Part shown: positions 53,057-61,341 of the stretch, in pieces
Layout: every line of letters starts with the position of its first letter
How positions within the stretch are numbered: position 1 is the first letter of the stretch
Assembly: GCF_042657185.1 (NCBI RefSeq)
Contig: NZ_JBHSNN010000005.1
Strand: one strand, 5' to 3'
Origin: Ureibacillus thermophilus
GTDB taxonomy: Bacteria; Bacillota; Bacilli; Bacillales_A; Planococcaceae
DNA length: 64,000 nucleotides
Notes under the pieces: model-generated
The model's database searches: none
The model's input: the letters and a program-made list of their open reading frames with translations, nothing else
What the model was told of the DNA's origin: nothing
Program-made: the position numbers and the translations under genes

Positions 53057-53953
53057 TTATTGTGCCAGCTTCTTTTGCTTGCGAGTTTCTGCAGAACTTG
53101 CTGGCTTCAAAACGGTATATAAAATACCGCCGAAAATAAATAAAATTCCTACGCACTGAAGCCATGTCGGCCTGAAACTGAGAATGGTTATATCTAGTAA
53201 AATCGCCACCACTGGATCGACGAAAGTCAATACCGAAACTATAATCGTCGGCAAATGGCGGATGCTGTCAAAGAATAAATAATAAACAAAGCCGGTATGG
53301 ATAATGCCGGTGCCTAAAATAAAGAAAATATTTTTTGCCGATAAACCGTGGAATACCGAAAAATCACACATGGGCAGAAGCATCACAATGCCGACAATTG
53401 TCTGCAAAAAGGTTGTGGCATAGGGCGATAAATTTTTCAGCGTTTTGCTTAAAAACATAGTCATCGCATAACAAACTGCAGAAAGCAACGCCCATAGAAA
53501 ACCTGAATTCATAAAGGCTTCTATTGAATGTAAATGCTCAATCCCGGTAATGAAAATCGATCCTATAAAACATACAATAATGGCCGCTACATTTCCAATC
53601 GTAACCCGTTCCCTCAAAAAGACTGCACCTAAAATCAACACAATAATCGGCGCTAGATTATAAATGCAAATGGCGATGGAAATGGACATTTCTTCAAATG
53701 CCTTAAATAAAAACACCCAGTTCAAAACGAGAAATACCCCGCAGCATAGTATTTGAATGGCCTCTTTCCGATTCCAGGCTTCTGTTTTATGTCCACCCGT
53801 CACAAACCAAAGACCGCCTAAAAACAATGTTGCACAAATGCAACGGACAAATACCAGCTCTATTGCTGGGATTCCTGCATTGACGGTAAATAAACCAATG
53901 GAACCGAAAATGGCCATACTTGCTGCCAATTTCAAAATAGCTGATACGTTCAC
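53057..53953 (-). CDS. EamA-family (DMT) transporter
   Basis: 298 residues with about ten helices in two EamA repeats (NWVFLFKAFEEMSISIAICIYNLAP and the later half VFYLFFDSIRHLPTIIVSVL-type block). Such proteins export small metabolites; the substrate cannot be told. It starts at GTG 53953 behind AAGGGGA. Confidence 0.88.
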   Translation of the reverse strand: MNVSAILKLAASMAIFGSIGLFTVNAGIPAIELVFVRCICATLFLGGLWFVTGGHKTEAWNRKEAIQILCCGVFLVLNWVFLFKAFEEMSISIAICIYNLAPIIVLILGAVFLRERVTIGNVAAIIVCFIGSIFITGIEHLHSIEAFMNSGFLWALLSAVCYAMTMFLSKTLKNLSPYATTFLQTIVGIVMLLPMCDFSVFHGLSAKNIFFILGTGIIHTGFVYYLFFDSIRHLPTIIVSVLTFVDPVVAILLDITILSFRPTWLQCVGILFIFGGILYTVLKPASSAETRKQKKLAQ

Positions 53954-54143
53954 AAAGTATTCCCCTTATCACAAATTTTTCGAAAAATCGGAAATAAAGC
54001 AATATAAAATCTATTAAATTACATTTATATCAATTTGGCAATACTATTATAAATTACTATGAAGAAATAAAGCAGAATTAATATCTTTTATCCTAAGAAT
54101 AGTGTAGACTTAGGTTATCAGCAGATAAGTACAATTTCAACAA

Positions 54144-54157
54144 TGTAAACGTTTACT
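54144..54157. promoter_or_regulatory. cre box (CcpA operator) in the aspA leader
   Basis: TGTAAACGTTTACT matches the cre consensus TGWAANCGNTNNCA at 13 of 14 positions. It lies just downstream of a probable -10 TACAAT (54130-54135), which suits CcpA repression of aspA when glucose is present. Confidence 0.75.
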
Positions 54158-54193
54158 TTAAGTTTTTTATAGTTGAAAAGGAGACTGTTTTTT

Positions 54194-55600
54194 ATGGAAA
54201 AAAATGTTCGCATTGAAAAAGATTTTTTAGGTGAAAAAGAAATCCCGATAGATGCTTATTACGGAGTGCAAACAATGCGCGCCACTGAAAACTTCCCAAT
54301 TACAGGATATCGTATTCATCCTGAATTAATTAAGTCGCTTGGGATTGTAAAAAAAGCAGCCGCACTAGCGAACATGGAAGTAGGTTTATTAGATAAAACA
54401 ATAGGGGAATATATTGTAAAAGCAGCTGATGAAGTCATCGAAGGTAAATGGGATGACCAGTTTATTGTGGACCCGATTCAAGGGGGAGCTGGTACTTCCA
54501 TCAACATGAACGCTAATGAAGTCATCGCCAACCGTGCGTTGGAATTAATGGGAGCAGAAAAAGGGAACTATTCCCTTATCAGTCCAAACAGCCACGTGAA
54601 TATGTCCCAATCTACAAACGATGCTTTCCCAACGGCTACACATATTGCCGTGTTAAGTTTATTAAATCAATTAATTGACACGACCAAAACAATGCAACAA
54701 GTATTTTTGAATAAAGCTGATGAGTTTGCTGGAATCATTAAAATGGGCAGAACGCACTTGCAAGATGCTGTTCCGATTTTGCTAGGGCAAGAATTTGAAG
54801 CCTATGCACGCGTCATTGCCCGGGATGTTGAACGCATTTCCAATACAAAAAATAATTTATATGAAGTGAATATGGGGGCAACAGCCGTAGGAACAGGTTT
54901 AAATGCAGAGCCTGAATATATTAAAATCGTAACTGAACATTTAGTGAAATTGAGCGGCCATCCATTAAGAAGCGCAAAACATTTAGTCGATGCAACGCAA
55001 AATACGGATTGCTATACAGAAGTATCTGCTGCATTGAAAATTTGCATGATTAATATGTCCAAAATCGCCAATGACTTGCGCTTAATGGCATCTGGTCCAC
55101 GGGCAGGCTTATCAGAAATTATCCTTCCAGCCCGCCAACCAGGTTCTTCTATCATGCCGGGTAAAGTAAATCCAGTAATGCCAGAAGTGGTGAACCAAGT
55201 GGCATTCCAAGTCATCGGTAATGATTTAACAATTTCAGCCGCTTCCGAAGCAGGACAATTTGAGTTGAATGTAATGGAACCGGTATTATTCTTTAATTTA
55301 ATCCAATCTATTTCCATCATGAACAATGTGTTTAAAACATTCACAGAAAACTGCTTAAAAGGTATTCAAGCTAATGAAGAACGGATGAAAGAATACGTTG
55401 AAAGAAGCATCGGCATCATTACAGCCATCAACCCGCATGTTGGATATGAAACAGCAGCAAAATTAGCACGCGAAGCATACCTCACTGGCGAATCCATCCG
55501 TGATCTTTGCATTAAATATGATGTATTAACGGAAGAACAATTAAATGAAATTTTAAATCCTTATGAGATGACACACCCTGGCATTGCAGGAAAACATTGA
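54194..55600 (+). CDS. aspA: Aspartate ammonia-lyase
   Basis: Converts L-aspartate to fumarate and ammonia. The 468-residue protein has the fumarase/aspartase signature GSSIMPGKVNP with the catalytic Ser loop, the block SPNSHVNMSQSTNDAFPT and MGRTHLQDAVP. ATG 54194 is chosen (AAAGGAG upstream); the frame is open to 54173. A terminator follows, after which a group II intron is inserted. Fumarate made here and dicarboxylates imported by dctP feed the same pathway. Confidence 0.96.
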   Translation: MEKNVRIEKDFLGEKEIPIDAYYGVQTMRATENFPITGYRIHPELIKSLGIVKKAAALANMEVGLLDKTIGEYIVKAADEVIEGKWDDQFIVDPIQGGAGTSINMNANEVIANRALELMGAEKGNYSLISPNSHVNMSQSTNDAFPTATHIAVLSLLNQLIDTTKTMQQVFLNKADEFAGIIKMGRTHLQDAVPILLGQEFEAYARVIARDVERISNTKNNLYEVNMGATAVGTGLNAEPEYIKIVTEHLVKLSGHPLRSAKHLVDATQNTDCYTEVSAALKICMINMSKIANDLRLMASGPRAGLSEIILPARQPGSSIMPGKVNPVMPEVVNQVAFQVIGNDLTISAASEAGQFELNVMEPVLFFNLIQSISIMNNVFKTFTENCLKGIQANEERMKEYVERSIGIITAINPHVGYETAAKLAREAYLTGESIRDLCIKYDVLTEEQLNEILNPYEMTHPGIAGKH

Positions 55601-55609
55601 TATGAATTG

Positions 55610-55643
55610 GCAAAGGGCACAATAAATGGCCCTTTGCTTTTTT
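55610..55643 (+). terminator. Terminator after aspA (intron insertion site)
   Basis: GCAAAGGGC (55610-55618) pairs with GCCCTTTGC (55629-55637), followed by TTTTTT. The intron begins with the next base, which is the usual insertion site of group IIC introns. Confidence 0.9.
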
Positions 55644-56283
55644 GTGCGCCCGGCATGTACATGAACGATAGGGTGTAAGTCCCGAACGCGGAAGACAGAA
55701 GTAGAGGTTAGCTCAACGAAAGGGTGTCCCTGGTGACGCGGAATCTGAAGGAAGAAAGCGGCAAACTTCCGGTCCGAGGAACACGAACCTCATATAAGGC
55801 TAGGTATGATGGAGTGAGTTTGCAAAACAAAACAAAGCTCATTCTGTCGAAGGTCATATCGAGTAAATGAGGCGGATAGATGGTGTGAAAGTGCATGTAC
55901 TTACCCGGGGAGGTCTGGCGGATAGGTGAAGTACGCTTCATAACCTACTTAGTGATAAGGAGCTGAACCGTCAGAAGTCAGCAGAGGTCATCGTATTAGT
56001 TGGTTTAGAACTACTAAGAAGGACCGAACAATTAAGAGAGAATAGCCCTTGGCATTCAGTGGGTCATGATGAACACAGAAAACGTAGTACCTCACTTGAG
56101 GAAGGAATCGGTGAATACCGTGGGAGACCTCTTGGAGGGTGGAGTGACCACTGGCATAAAGGGAACAGCTATTCACGGAAGTTATAAAAACTTGCGTCAA
56201 TGATCTTAATTGAACCGCCGTATACGGAACCGTACGTACGGTGGTGTGAGAGGAAGGGAGTTCATCGCTCCCTCCTACTCGAT
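55644..56283 (+). mobile_element. Group IIC intron, ORF-less or deleted
   Basis: The 5' end GTGCGCCCGGCATG and following domain I text (AGGGTGTAAGTCCCGAACG, GGAACACGAACCTCATAT AAGGCTAGGTATGATGG) strongly resemble the Oceanobacillus iheyensis group IIC intron. Domain V is GAACCGCCGTATACGG..CCGTACGTACGGTGG, and domain VI ends CTCCTACTCGAT. At only 640 bases there is no room for a reverse transcriptase/maturase. Domain IV (about 55975-56190) has short text that may be the decayed start of one, with a stop early in it. It cannot spread by itself, though splicing with a protein made elsewhere is possible. It sits exactly between the aspA terminator and repeat array 2. The 3' boundary may be off by one or two bases. 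Confidence 0.85.
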
Positions 56284-56294
56284 TTGGAAGGATG

Positions 56295-57905
56295 GATGGA
56301 GTACGAAATGGGGGAATATGCGAACCAATGGGAGGAGCAAACGCACGAAATGGAGCAGTATCCGCACAAAAGGAGAAGGTAAACGCACGAAATGAGGAGG
56401 CAACCGCACGAAATGGGGATGCATCCGCACAAAAGAGAGGAGCAAACGCACGAAATGAGGATGCATCCGCACAAAAGAGAGGAGTAAACGCACGAAACAA
56501 TGCAGTATTCGCACGAAATGAGGAGGCAAACGCACGAAATATGGAAGTAAACGCACGAATTGGAGTAGTAAACGCACGAAACAATGCAGTATCCGCACGA
56601 AATGAGGAGGCAAACGCACGAAATGGAGCAGTATCCGCACAAAAGGAGAAGGTAAACGCACGAAACCATGCAGTATCCGCCCGAAATGAGGAGGTAACCG
56701 CACGAAACGAGGCAGTATCCGCACAAAATATGGAAGTATCCGCACGAATGGAGAAGGCAACCGCACGAAACAATGCAGTATCCGCCCGAAATGAGGAGGC
56801 AAACGCGCGAAATGGAGCAGTATCCGCCCGAAATGAGGAGGCAAACGCGCGAAATGGAGCAGTATCCGCACGAAATGAGGAGGCAAACGCACAAAATGGA
56901 GCAGTATCCGCACAAAAGGAGAAGGTAAACGCACGAAATGGAGCAGTATCCGCACGAAATGAGGAGGTAAACGCACGAAATGAGGAGGCAAACGCGCGAA
57001 ATGGAGCAGTATCCGCACGAAATGAGGAGGCAACCGCACGAAAGGGGGCAGTATCCGCACGAAATGAGGAGGCAACCGCACGAAAGGGGGCAGTATCCGC
57101 ACGAAATGAGGGAGCAAACGCACGAAATGGGGATGCATCCGCACAAAAGAGAGGAGCAAACGCACGAAATGAGGATGCATCCGCACAAAAGAGAGGAGTA
57201 AACGCACGAAACAATGCAGTATTCGCACGAAATGAGGAGGCAAACGCACGAAATGGAGTAGTAAACGCACGAAACGAGGCAGTATCCGCACGAAATGAGA
57301 AGGCAACCGCCCGAAATGGAGCAGTATCCGCCCGAAATGAGGAGGCAACCGCACGAAATGAGGAGGCAAACGCGCGAAATGGAGCAGTATCCGCACGAAA
57401 TGAGGAGGCAACCGCCCGAAAGGGGGCAGTATCCGCACGAAATGAGGAGGCAACCGCACGAAAGGGGGCAGTATCCGCACGAAATGAGGGAGCAAACGCA
57501 CGAAATGGGGATGCATCCGCACAAAAGAGAGGAGCAAACGCACGAAATGAGGATGCATCCGCACAAAAGAGAGGAGTAAACGCACGAAACAATGCAGTAT
57601 TCGCACGAAATGAGGAGGCAAACGCACGAAATATGGAAGTAAACGCACGAATTGGAGTAGTAAACGCACGAATTGGAGTAGTAAACGCACGAAACAATGC
57701 AGTATCCGCACGAAATGAGGAGGCAACCGCACGAAATATGGAAGTAAACGCACGAATTGGAGTAGTAAACGCACGAAACGAGGCAGTATCCGCACAAAAG
57801 GAGAAGGTAAACGCACGAAACAATGCAGTATCCGCACGAAATATGGAAGTATCCGCCCGAAATGAGGAGGTAAACGCACGAAACGAGGCAGTATCCGCCC
57901 TAAAG
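56295..57905. repeat. 21-bp minisatellite array 2 (about 76 units)
   Basis: Same unit as array 1: CGCACGAAAT core, two alternating forms giving a 42-bp super-unit, with changes mainly in the last six bases. Phase is kept perfectly: GTA at 56358 and at 57891 are 73 x 21 bp apart. Larger copies exist: the block starting GGGGATGCATCCGC recurs at 56415, 57129 and 57507 (714 and 378 bp, both multiples of 21). One frame on + (heptapeptides like ARNEEAN/ARNGAVS) and all three on - (FRADTAP/FRAFASS and others) stay open because the period is a multiple of three; none has a ribosome site, so I do not call a gene. The first units (56295-56336) and last ones are degenerate. The stretch 57906-58011 holds nothing clear. 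Confidence 0.92.
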
Positions 57906-58011
57906 GAGCCAACAACCACACCAAATAAACCAACTGAAGCAGCAACCAACACCTTAAAAAATAAACAGGGAACCAGATTGATTCCCCATGCACACATATC
58001 TATATTTCTTT

Positions 58012-58422
58012 TTAAGGAGCAGCTATTTCCGTTTTAGATAAAAGTTCCTTTAAAAACTGATCCCGCAGTTCAGGGGATTGCTGCTCTCCATCAAGAAGCA
58101 TAGCACCTACCGTAAAATCCGATAAATCCTTCTCCACAATAAATTGCAAGTTCACATTTGCTTTCTTCTCTCCATTTACCGGGCAAGCACCTTTAAACTC
58201 TACTACATTCTGGCGATTATTGGTTCTAAAATAGACCCATTCTTCCTCGTCACATTGCCCATTCAAAGCATTTTCCAAATTCACTGATCCATTTTCCAAA
58301 GTCGCGCTTTTTATATAAGATATATATTCTTTCCCTTCATCAGGTTTAGTCATATACCACAATATAAATATGATGAGAAGTGGAACAATCCATAAAATCG
58401 TTCTTTTAGATACATTCTGCAT
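58012..58422 (-). CDS. Small membrane-anchored protein of unknown function
   Basis: 136 residues with an N-terminal helix (about 9-25, TILWIVPLLIIFILWYM) and an outside domain with two cysteines (NGQCDEEEWVYFRTN and KGACPVNGE) that could form a disulfide. I do not recognise the family. It is convergent with aspA and array 2. A G-rich stretch GGTGGGGGGG lies about 12 bases before the ATG. Confidence 0.7.
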   Translation of the reverse strand: MQNVSKRTILWIVPLLIIFILWYMTKPDEGKEYISYIKSATLENGSVNLENALNGQCDEEEWVYFRTNNRQNVVEFKGACPVNGEKKANVNLQFIVEKDLSDFTVGAMLLDGEQQSPELRDQFLKELLSKTEIAAP

Positions 58423-58587
58423 AGCTTAAAATTCCCCCCCACCTTTGTAATGAAATTATAACATTACAAAAATACTATTTCTATAAAAAGTTATATTCTT
58501 GCTCTTAAAAACAGAAAATATCTGGAACAACACAAATAAGCCTTATTTGTAAAAAAGCATTATAATAAAAACAGGTGATGCTAGACA

Positions 58588-60720
58588 ATGAAACTTATTT
58601 TGACCGAAAAACCATCTGTAGCGAAAAACATTGCAGATGCATTAAACATTAAATCAAAAAAAGACGGATATTATGAAGGAAATGGCTATATTATTACGTG
58701 GGCGTTTGGGCATCTACTTGAACTATATGATGCCAAAGACTATGACCCGAAAATGAAAACGTGGAGAATGGAATATTTTCCTTTTATCCCATCCCAATTT
58801 CAATACAAAGTAAAAGGGGATGTTGGCACAAAAAAACAACTGAAAATCATTCAAGAGCTCATCCATCGCCAAGACGTAGAAATGATTATCTCCGCCTGCG
58901 ATTACGATCGGGAAGGGCAGTTGATTGGGGATACAATCATATACAAGATGAAACCAACAAAACCCGTATACCGTATGCTGCAAAATGAATGGACACAGGA
59001 AGAAGTGCTGAAAGGACTCCAAAATATAATTCCCAATACCAAAATGCGACCGCTTCTAGATGCAGGCATATGCCGCCAATGGGCAGATTGGGTCATTGGC
59101 ATTAATTTAACTTCTGTTGCCACATTGAAATATCAGAAAGGCTCTGGCAGCGCGTTAAACATTGGAAGAGTGCTGCTTCCGACATTAAAAATCATTTATG
59201 ACCGGGACAAGGAAATCGAATCATTTGTTCCAGAAGAGTATTTCAAATTAGAAGCCACTTTTAAAACAAAAGAGGGCAAAGAATATAAAGGAATCTATGT
59301 TGAAGAGAAAGAAGAAAAATTCAAAGAGCGGTCTCCCCTTGAACGCATACAACAGGCGCTGGATGGCCAAAAGGCTCGAATCATTGAAAAAACAGTTGAA
59401 AGGAAAAAAGAATATCCGCCCTATTTATTCAACTTGACGAATTTGCAAGGGTACATAACAAGCAAATATAAAGGTTGGACTTCTGATAAAGTACTAAAAG
59501 TTGCCCAATCTCTTTATGAAAAGAAATATATTACATACCCACGCACAGCAAGCGTCGTGTTGGAAGAAAGTTTAGTAGAAAAAGCGAAAAAAGTGCTCCA
59601 TATCGTCAAACAAGGCTTGCCTTATGAAGATGAAATCGTGTTTGCGAAAACAAAGCGGGTTTTTGACAATTCCAAAGTGGAAAGCCATAGCGCTATCATC
59701 CCGACCTATGTGAAACCGTCCTCCCTCTCGAAAGATGAAGCCATTGTGTATGAAGCTATAAAGAACCGCTTTATTATGCAATTTATGCCTGTTGCTGAGC
59801 ATGAAGAAACAAAAATCGCTACAAAAGTGGAACATAAAGAAATTTCTGGAATATTTATATCAAGGGGAAGAGTTCAAGTGGTGGAAGGATGGCGGAAAGT
59901 TGAAAAAGTCGAAACAAAAGATACAATCCTTCCCCATGTTACCATTGGTGAACAAGCGGAAATTGTGGACCATGAACTTACTGCCCATGTAACAAAACCG
60001 CCGAAGCACCATACGGAAAAAACTTTATTAAAAGTGATGGAAACGTGCGGAAAAGGAAAAGAACAAGATGAGGATAACGATGCCATGATGGCAAGTGTAC
60101 TTTCAGGCTTTAGCATCGGTACACCTGCAACAAGAGCTGAAACCATCCAAAAATTAAAAACAGTCGGCTACATTACAACAAAGAATAAATATTTAATGTG
60201 TACGGAACTTGGCAAAAGGTTAGTCGAAACATTTCCAGTGAAAGAACTATTTGATTTGGACTTTACCGGCAGACTTGAAAAAACCCTAGCAGATATTGAG
60301 AAGCAAAAATTCCATCGGGATCAATTTCTGCAATTGATTTTTGAATTTACAAAAAATGCAGTACATCTCATAAAACAAGAAGAAGAAATCATATTAAATA
60401 AAGTGGAAAAGAATAAATTTGAATCCCTTGGAAAATGTCCTATCTGCGGTCATGATGTCATTGAAGGGAAAAGAGGCTTTGGCTGCAGCAACTGGAAAAA
60501 AGGCTGCAAATTTGTTATTTGGAAAGAAGATAAATTTCTCGCTTCCATGAAAAAGAAACCAACCAAAACGATGGTGAAGCAGCTGTTGAAAAAGGGGAAC
60601 GTGCTCGTAAAAGGGCTTGTCAGCAAAAAAGGAAATAAATTTGATGCCATATTGCGTTATGAAAAACATCCTGAACAAGATACATTCAGTTGGAAAATGG
60701 AATTTCCGAAGAAACAATAA
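58588..60720 (+). CDS. topB: DNA topoisomerase III
   Basis: A type IA topoisomerase of 710 residues that decatenates DNA and resolves recombination intermediates. TOPRIM motifs are ILTEKPSVAKNIA and CDYDREGQLIGD; the active Tyr is in KYITYPRTAS. A C-terminal zinc ribbon with CPICG and CSNWKKGC follows. The form agrees with Bacillus chromosomal TopB, not with plasmid types. A very similar TopB is common outside the replication locus. Confidence 0.95.
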   Translation: MKLILTEKPSVAKNIADALNIKSKKDGYYEGNGYIITWAFGHLLELYDAKDYDPKMKTWRMEYFPFIPSQFQYKVKGDVGTKKQLKIIQELIHRQDVEMIISACDYDREGQLIGDTIIYKMKPTKPVYRMLQNEWTQEEVLKGLQNIIPNTKMRPLLDAGICRQWADWVIGINLTSVATLKYQKGSGSALNIGRVLLPTLKIIYDRDKEIESFVPEEYFKLEATFKTKEGKEYKGIYVEEKEEKFKERSPLERIQQALDGQKARIIEKTVERKKEYPPYLFNLTNLQGYITSKYKGWTSDKVLKVAQSLYEKKYITYPRTASVVLEESLVEKAKKVLHIVKQGLPYEDEIVFAKTKRVFDNSKVESHSAIIPTYVKPSSLSKDEAIVYEAIKNRFIMQFMPVAEHEETKIATKVEHKEISGIFISRGRVQVVEGWRKVEKVETKDTILPHVTIGEQAEIVDHELTAHVTKPPKHHTEKTLLKVMETCGKGKEQDEDNDAMMASVLSGFSIGTPATRAETIQKLKTVGYITTKNKYLMCTELGKRLVETFPVKELFDLDFTGRLEKTLADIEKQKFHRDQFLQLIFEFTKNAVHLIKQEEEIILNKVEKNKFESLGKCPICGHDVIEGKRGFGCSNWKKGCKFVIWKEDKFLASMKKKPTKTMVKQLLKKGNVLVKGLVSKKGNKFDAILRYEKHPEQDTFSWKMEFPKKQ

Positions 60721-60827
60721 ACTTATAACATTTATTCATGAAATTAATAAAATTTATCCATAAAAAACTATTTATTTATTTTCGATTTTATCTAGAAAAA
60801 TCAAGATAATATTATATAATAAAACTA

Positions 60828-61139
60828 AAATTCAAAGATGGTGTGTAATGCAAAATAAAAGTGCAGAGTATTGCCATACACTTGGCGTTGGGACTTTACA
60901 TGGAGCGCCGAGCATGATAGCCTCGTTCAGGCAAAAGCCAGCCCTTGATATTGCTGGCTTCGAGGCTTTTTAATCATGCTCGCAGAGGCTCCATGTCATG
61001 TTGCAACACTATGCATTTGCAATTGCACAACTGTGTACTTTTTCATTGCAAAACACAGATGGTCTTTGCATTAAACTTTTGCCATGTTAAGAACAATCGT
61101 GTACATCTATTTTTCAATAGGTGTGCACGGTTTTCTTTT
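60828..61139 (+). ncRNA. Candidate structured RNA with own terminator
   Basis: Pairing found by hand gives one long imperfect hairpin: 60842-60850 with 61044-61057, 60857-60862 with 61038-61043, 60870-60874 with 61019-61023, then a near-continuous inner part 60898-60906/60988-60996, 60909-60918/60973-60982, 60919-60925/60961-60967 and 60935-60942/60953-60960. A second hairpin (61096-61110 with 61116-61131) and TTTTCTTTT resemble a terminator. The rod with an open middle is like 6S RNA in outline, but I cannot confirm that family. It could be the 3' end of topB mRNA or a palindromic insertion instead. Confidence 0.4.
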
Positions 61140-61251
61140 CAAAAATGGTAGGCAATAACGCAGCCTGTTTTATCCATCTACATATAATAGGTAAAATTAG
61201 TTGTGCTGTATAAAATTTTGCAAAAATTTTAATCTTTTTGATTAAATAGTC

Positions 61252-61280
61252 TTGACGTTTTTTTAAAAAATTTGTACACT
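61252..61280 (+). promoter_or_regulatory. Sigma-A promoter of the aspartokinase gene
   Basis: TTGACG (61252-61257), 17 bases and TACACT (61275-61280) form a good vegetative promoter about 60 bases before the start codon. It lies downstream of the terminator at 61139, so the structured region is not part of this leader. Confidence 0.7.
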
Positions 61281-61341
61281 GTGGAAAGTCAAATGTTTTT
61301 ATGGAAAATACAATCTTGGAAAGTAAGGATTTGATGATGAG

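Larger units (their letters stand above)
60721..61341. other. Long intergenic region between topB and aspartokinase
   Basis: 620 bases without a gene. It holds a possible promoter (TATAAT 60815-60820, weak -35), a long rod-like inverted structure (60842-61057), a terminator (61096-61139) and the sigma-A promoter of the aspartokinase gene (61252-61280). An open frame at 60945-61151 lies inside the structure and has no ribosome site. No lysine riboswitch or T-box motif was recognised. Confidence 0.7.

Noticed and set aside
56295..57905. CRISPR array
   Set aside because: Units are contiguous and nearly identical in full; there are no unique spacers and no cas genes.
60838..61139. Lysine riboswitch or T-box controlling aspartokinase
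   Set aside because: Conserved aptamer and T-box motifs were not found, and a good thrD promoter and a terminator lie downstream of the structure.
60945..61151. Small gene of 68 codons between topB and thrD
   Set aside because: No ribosome site, and it covers the paired arms of the RNA-like structure.
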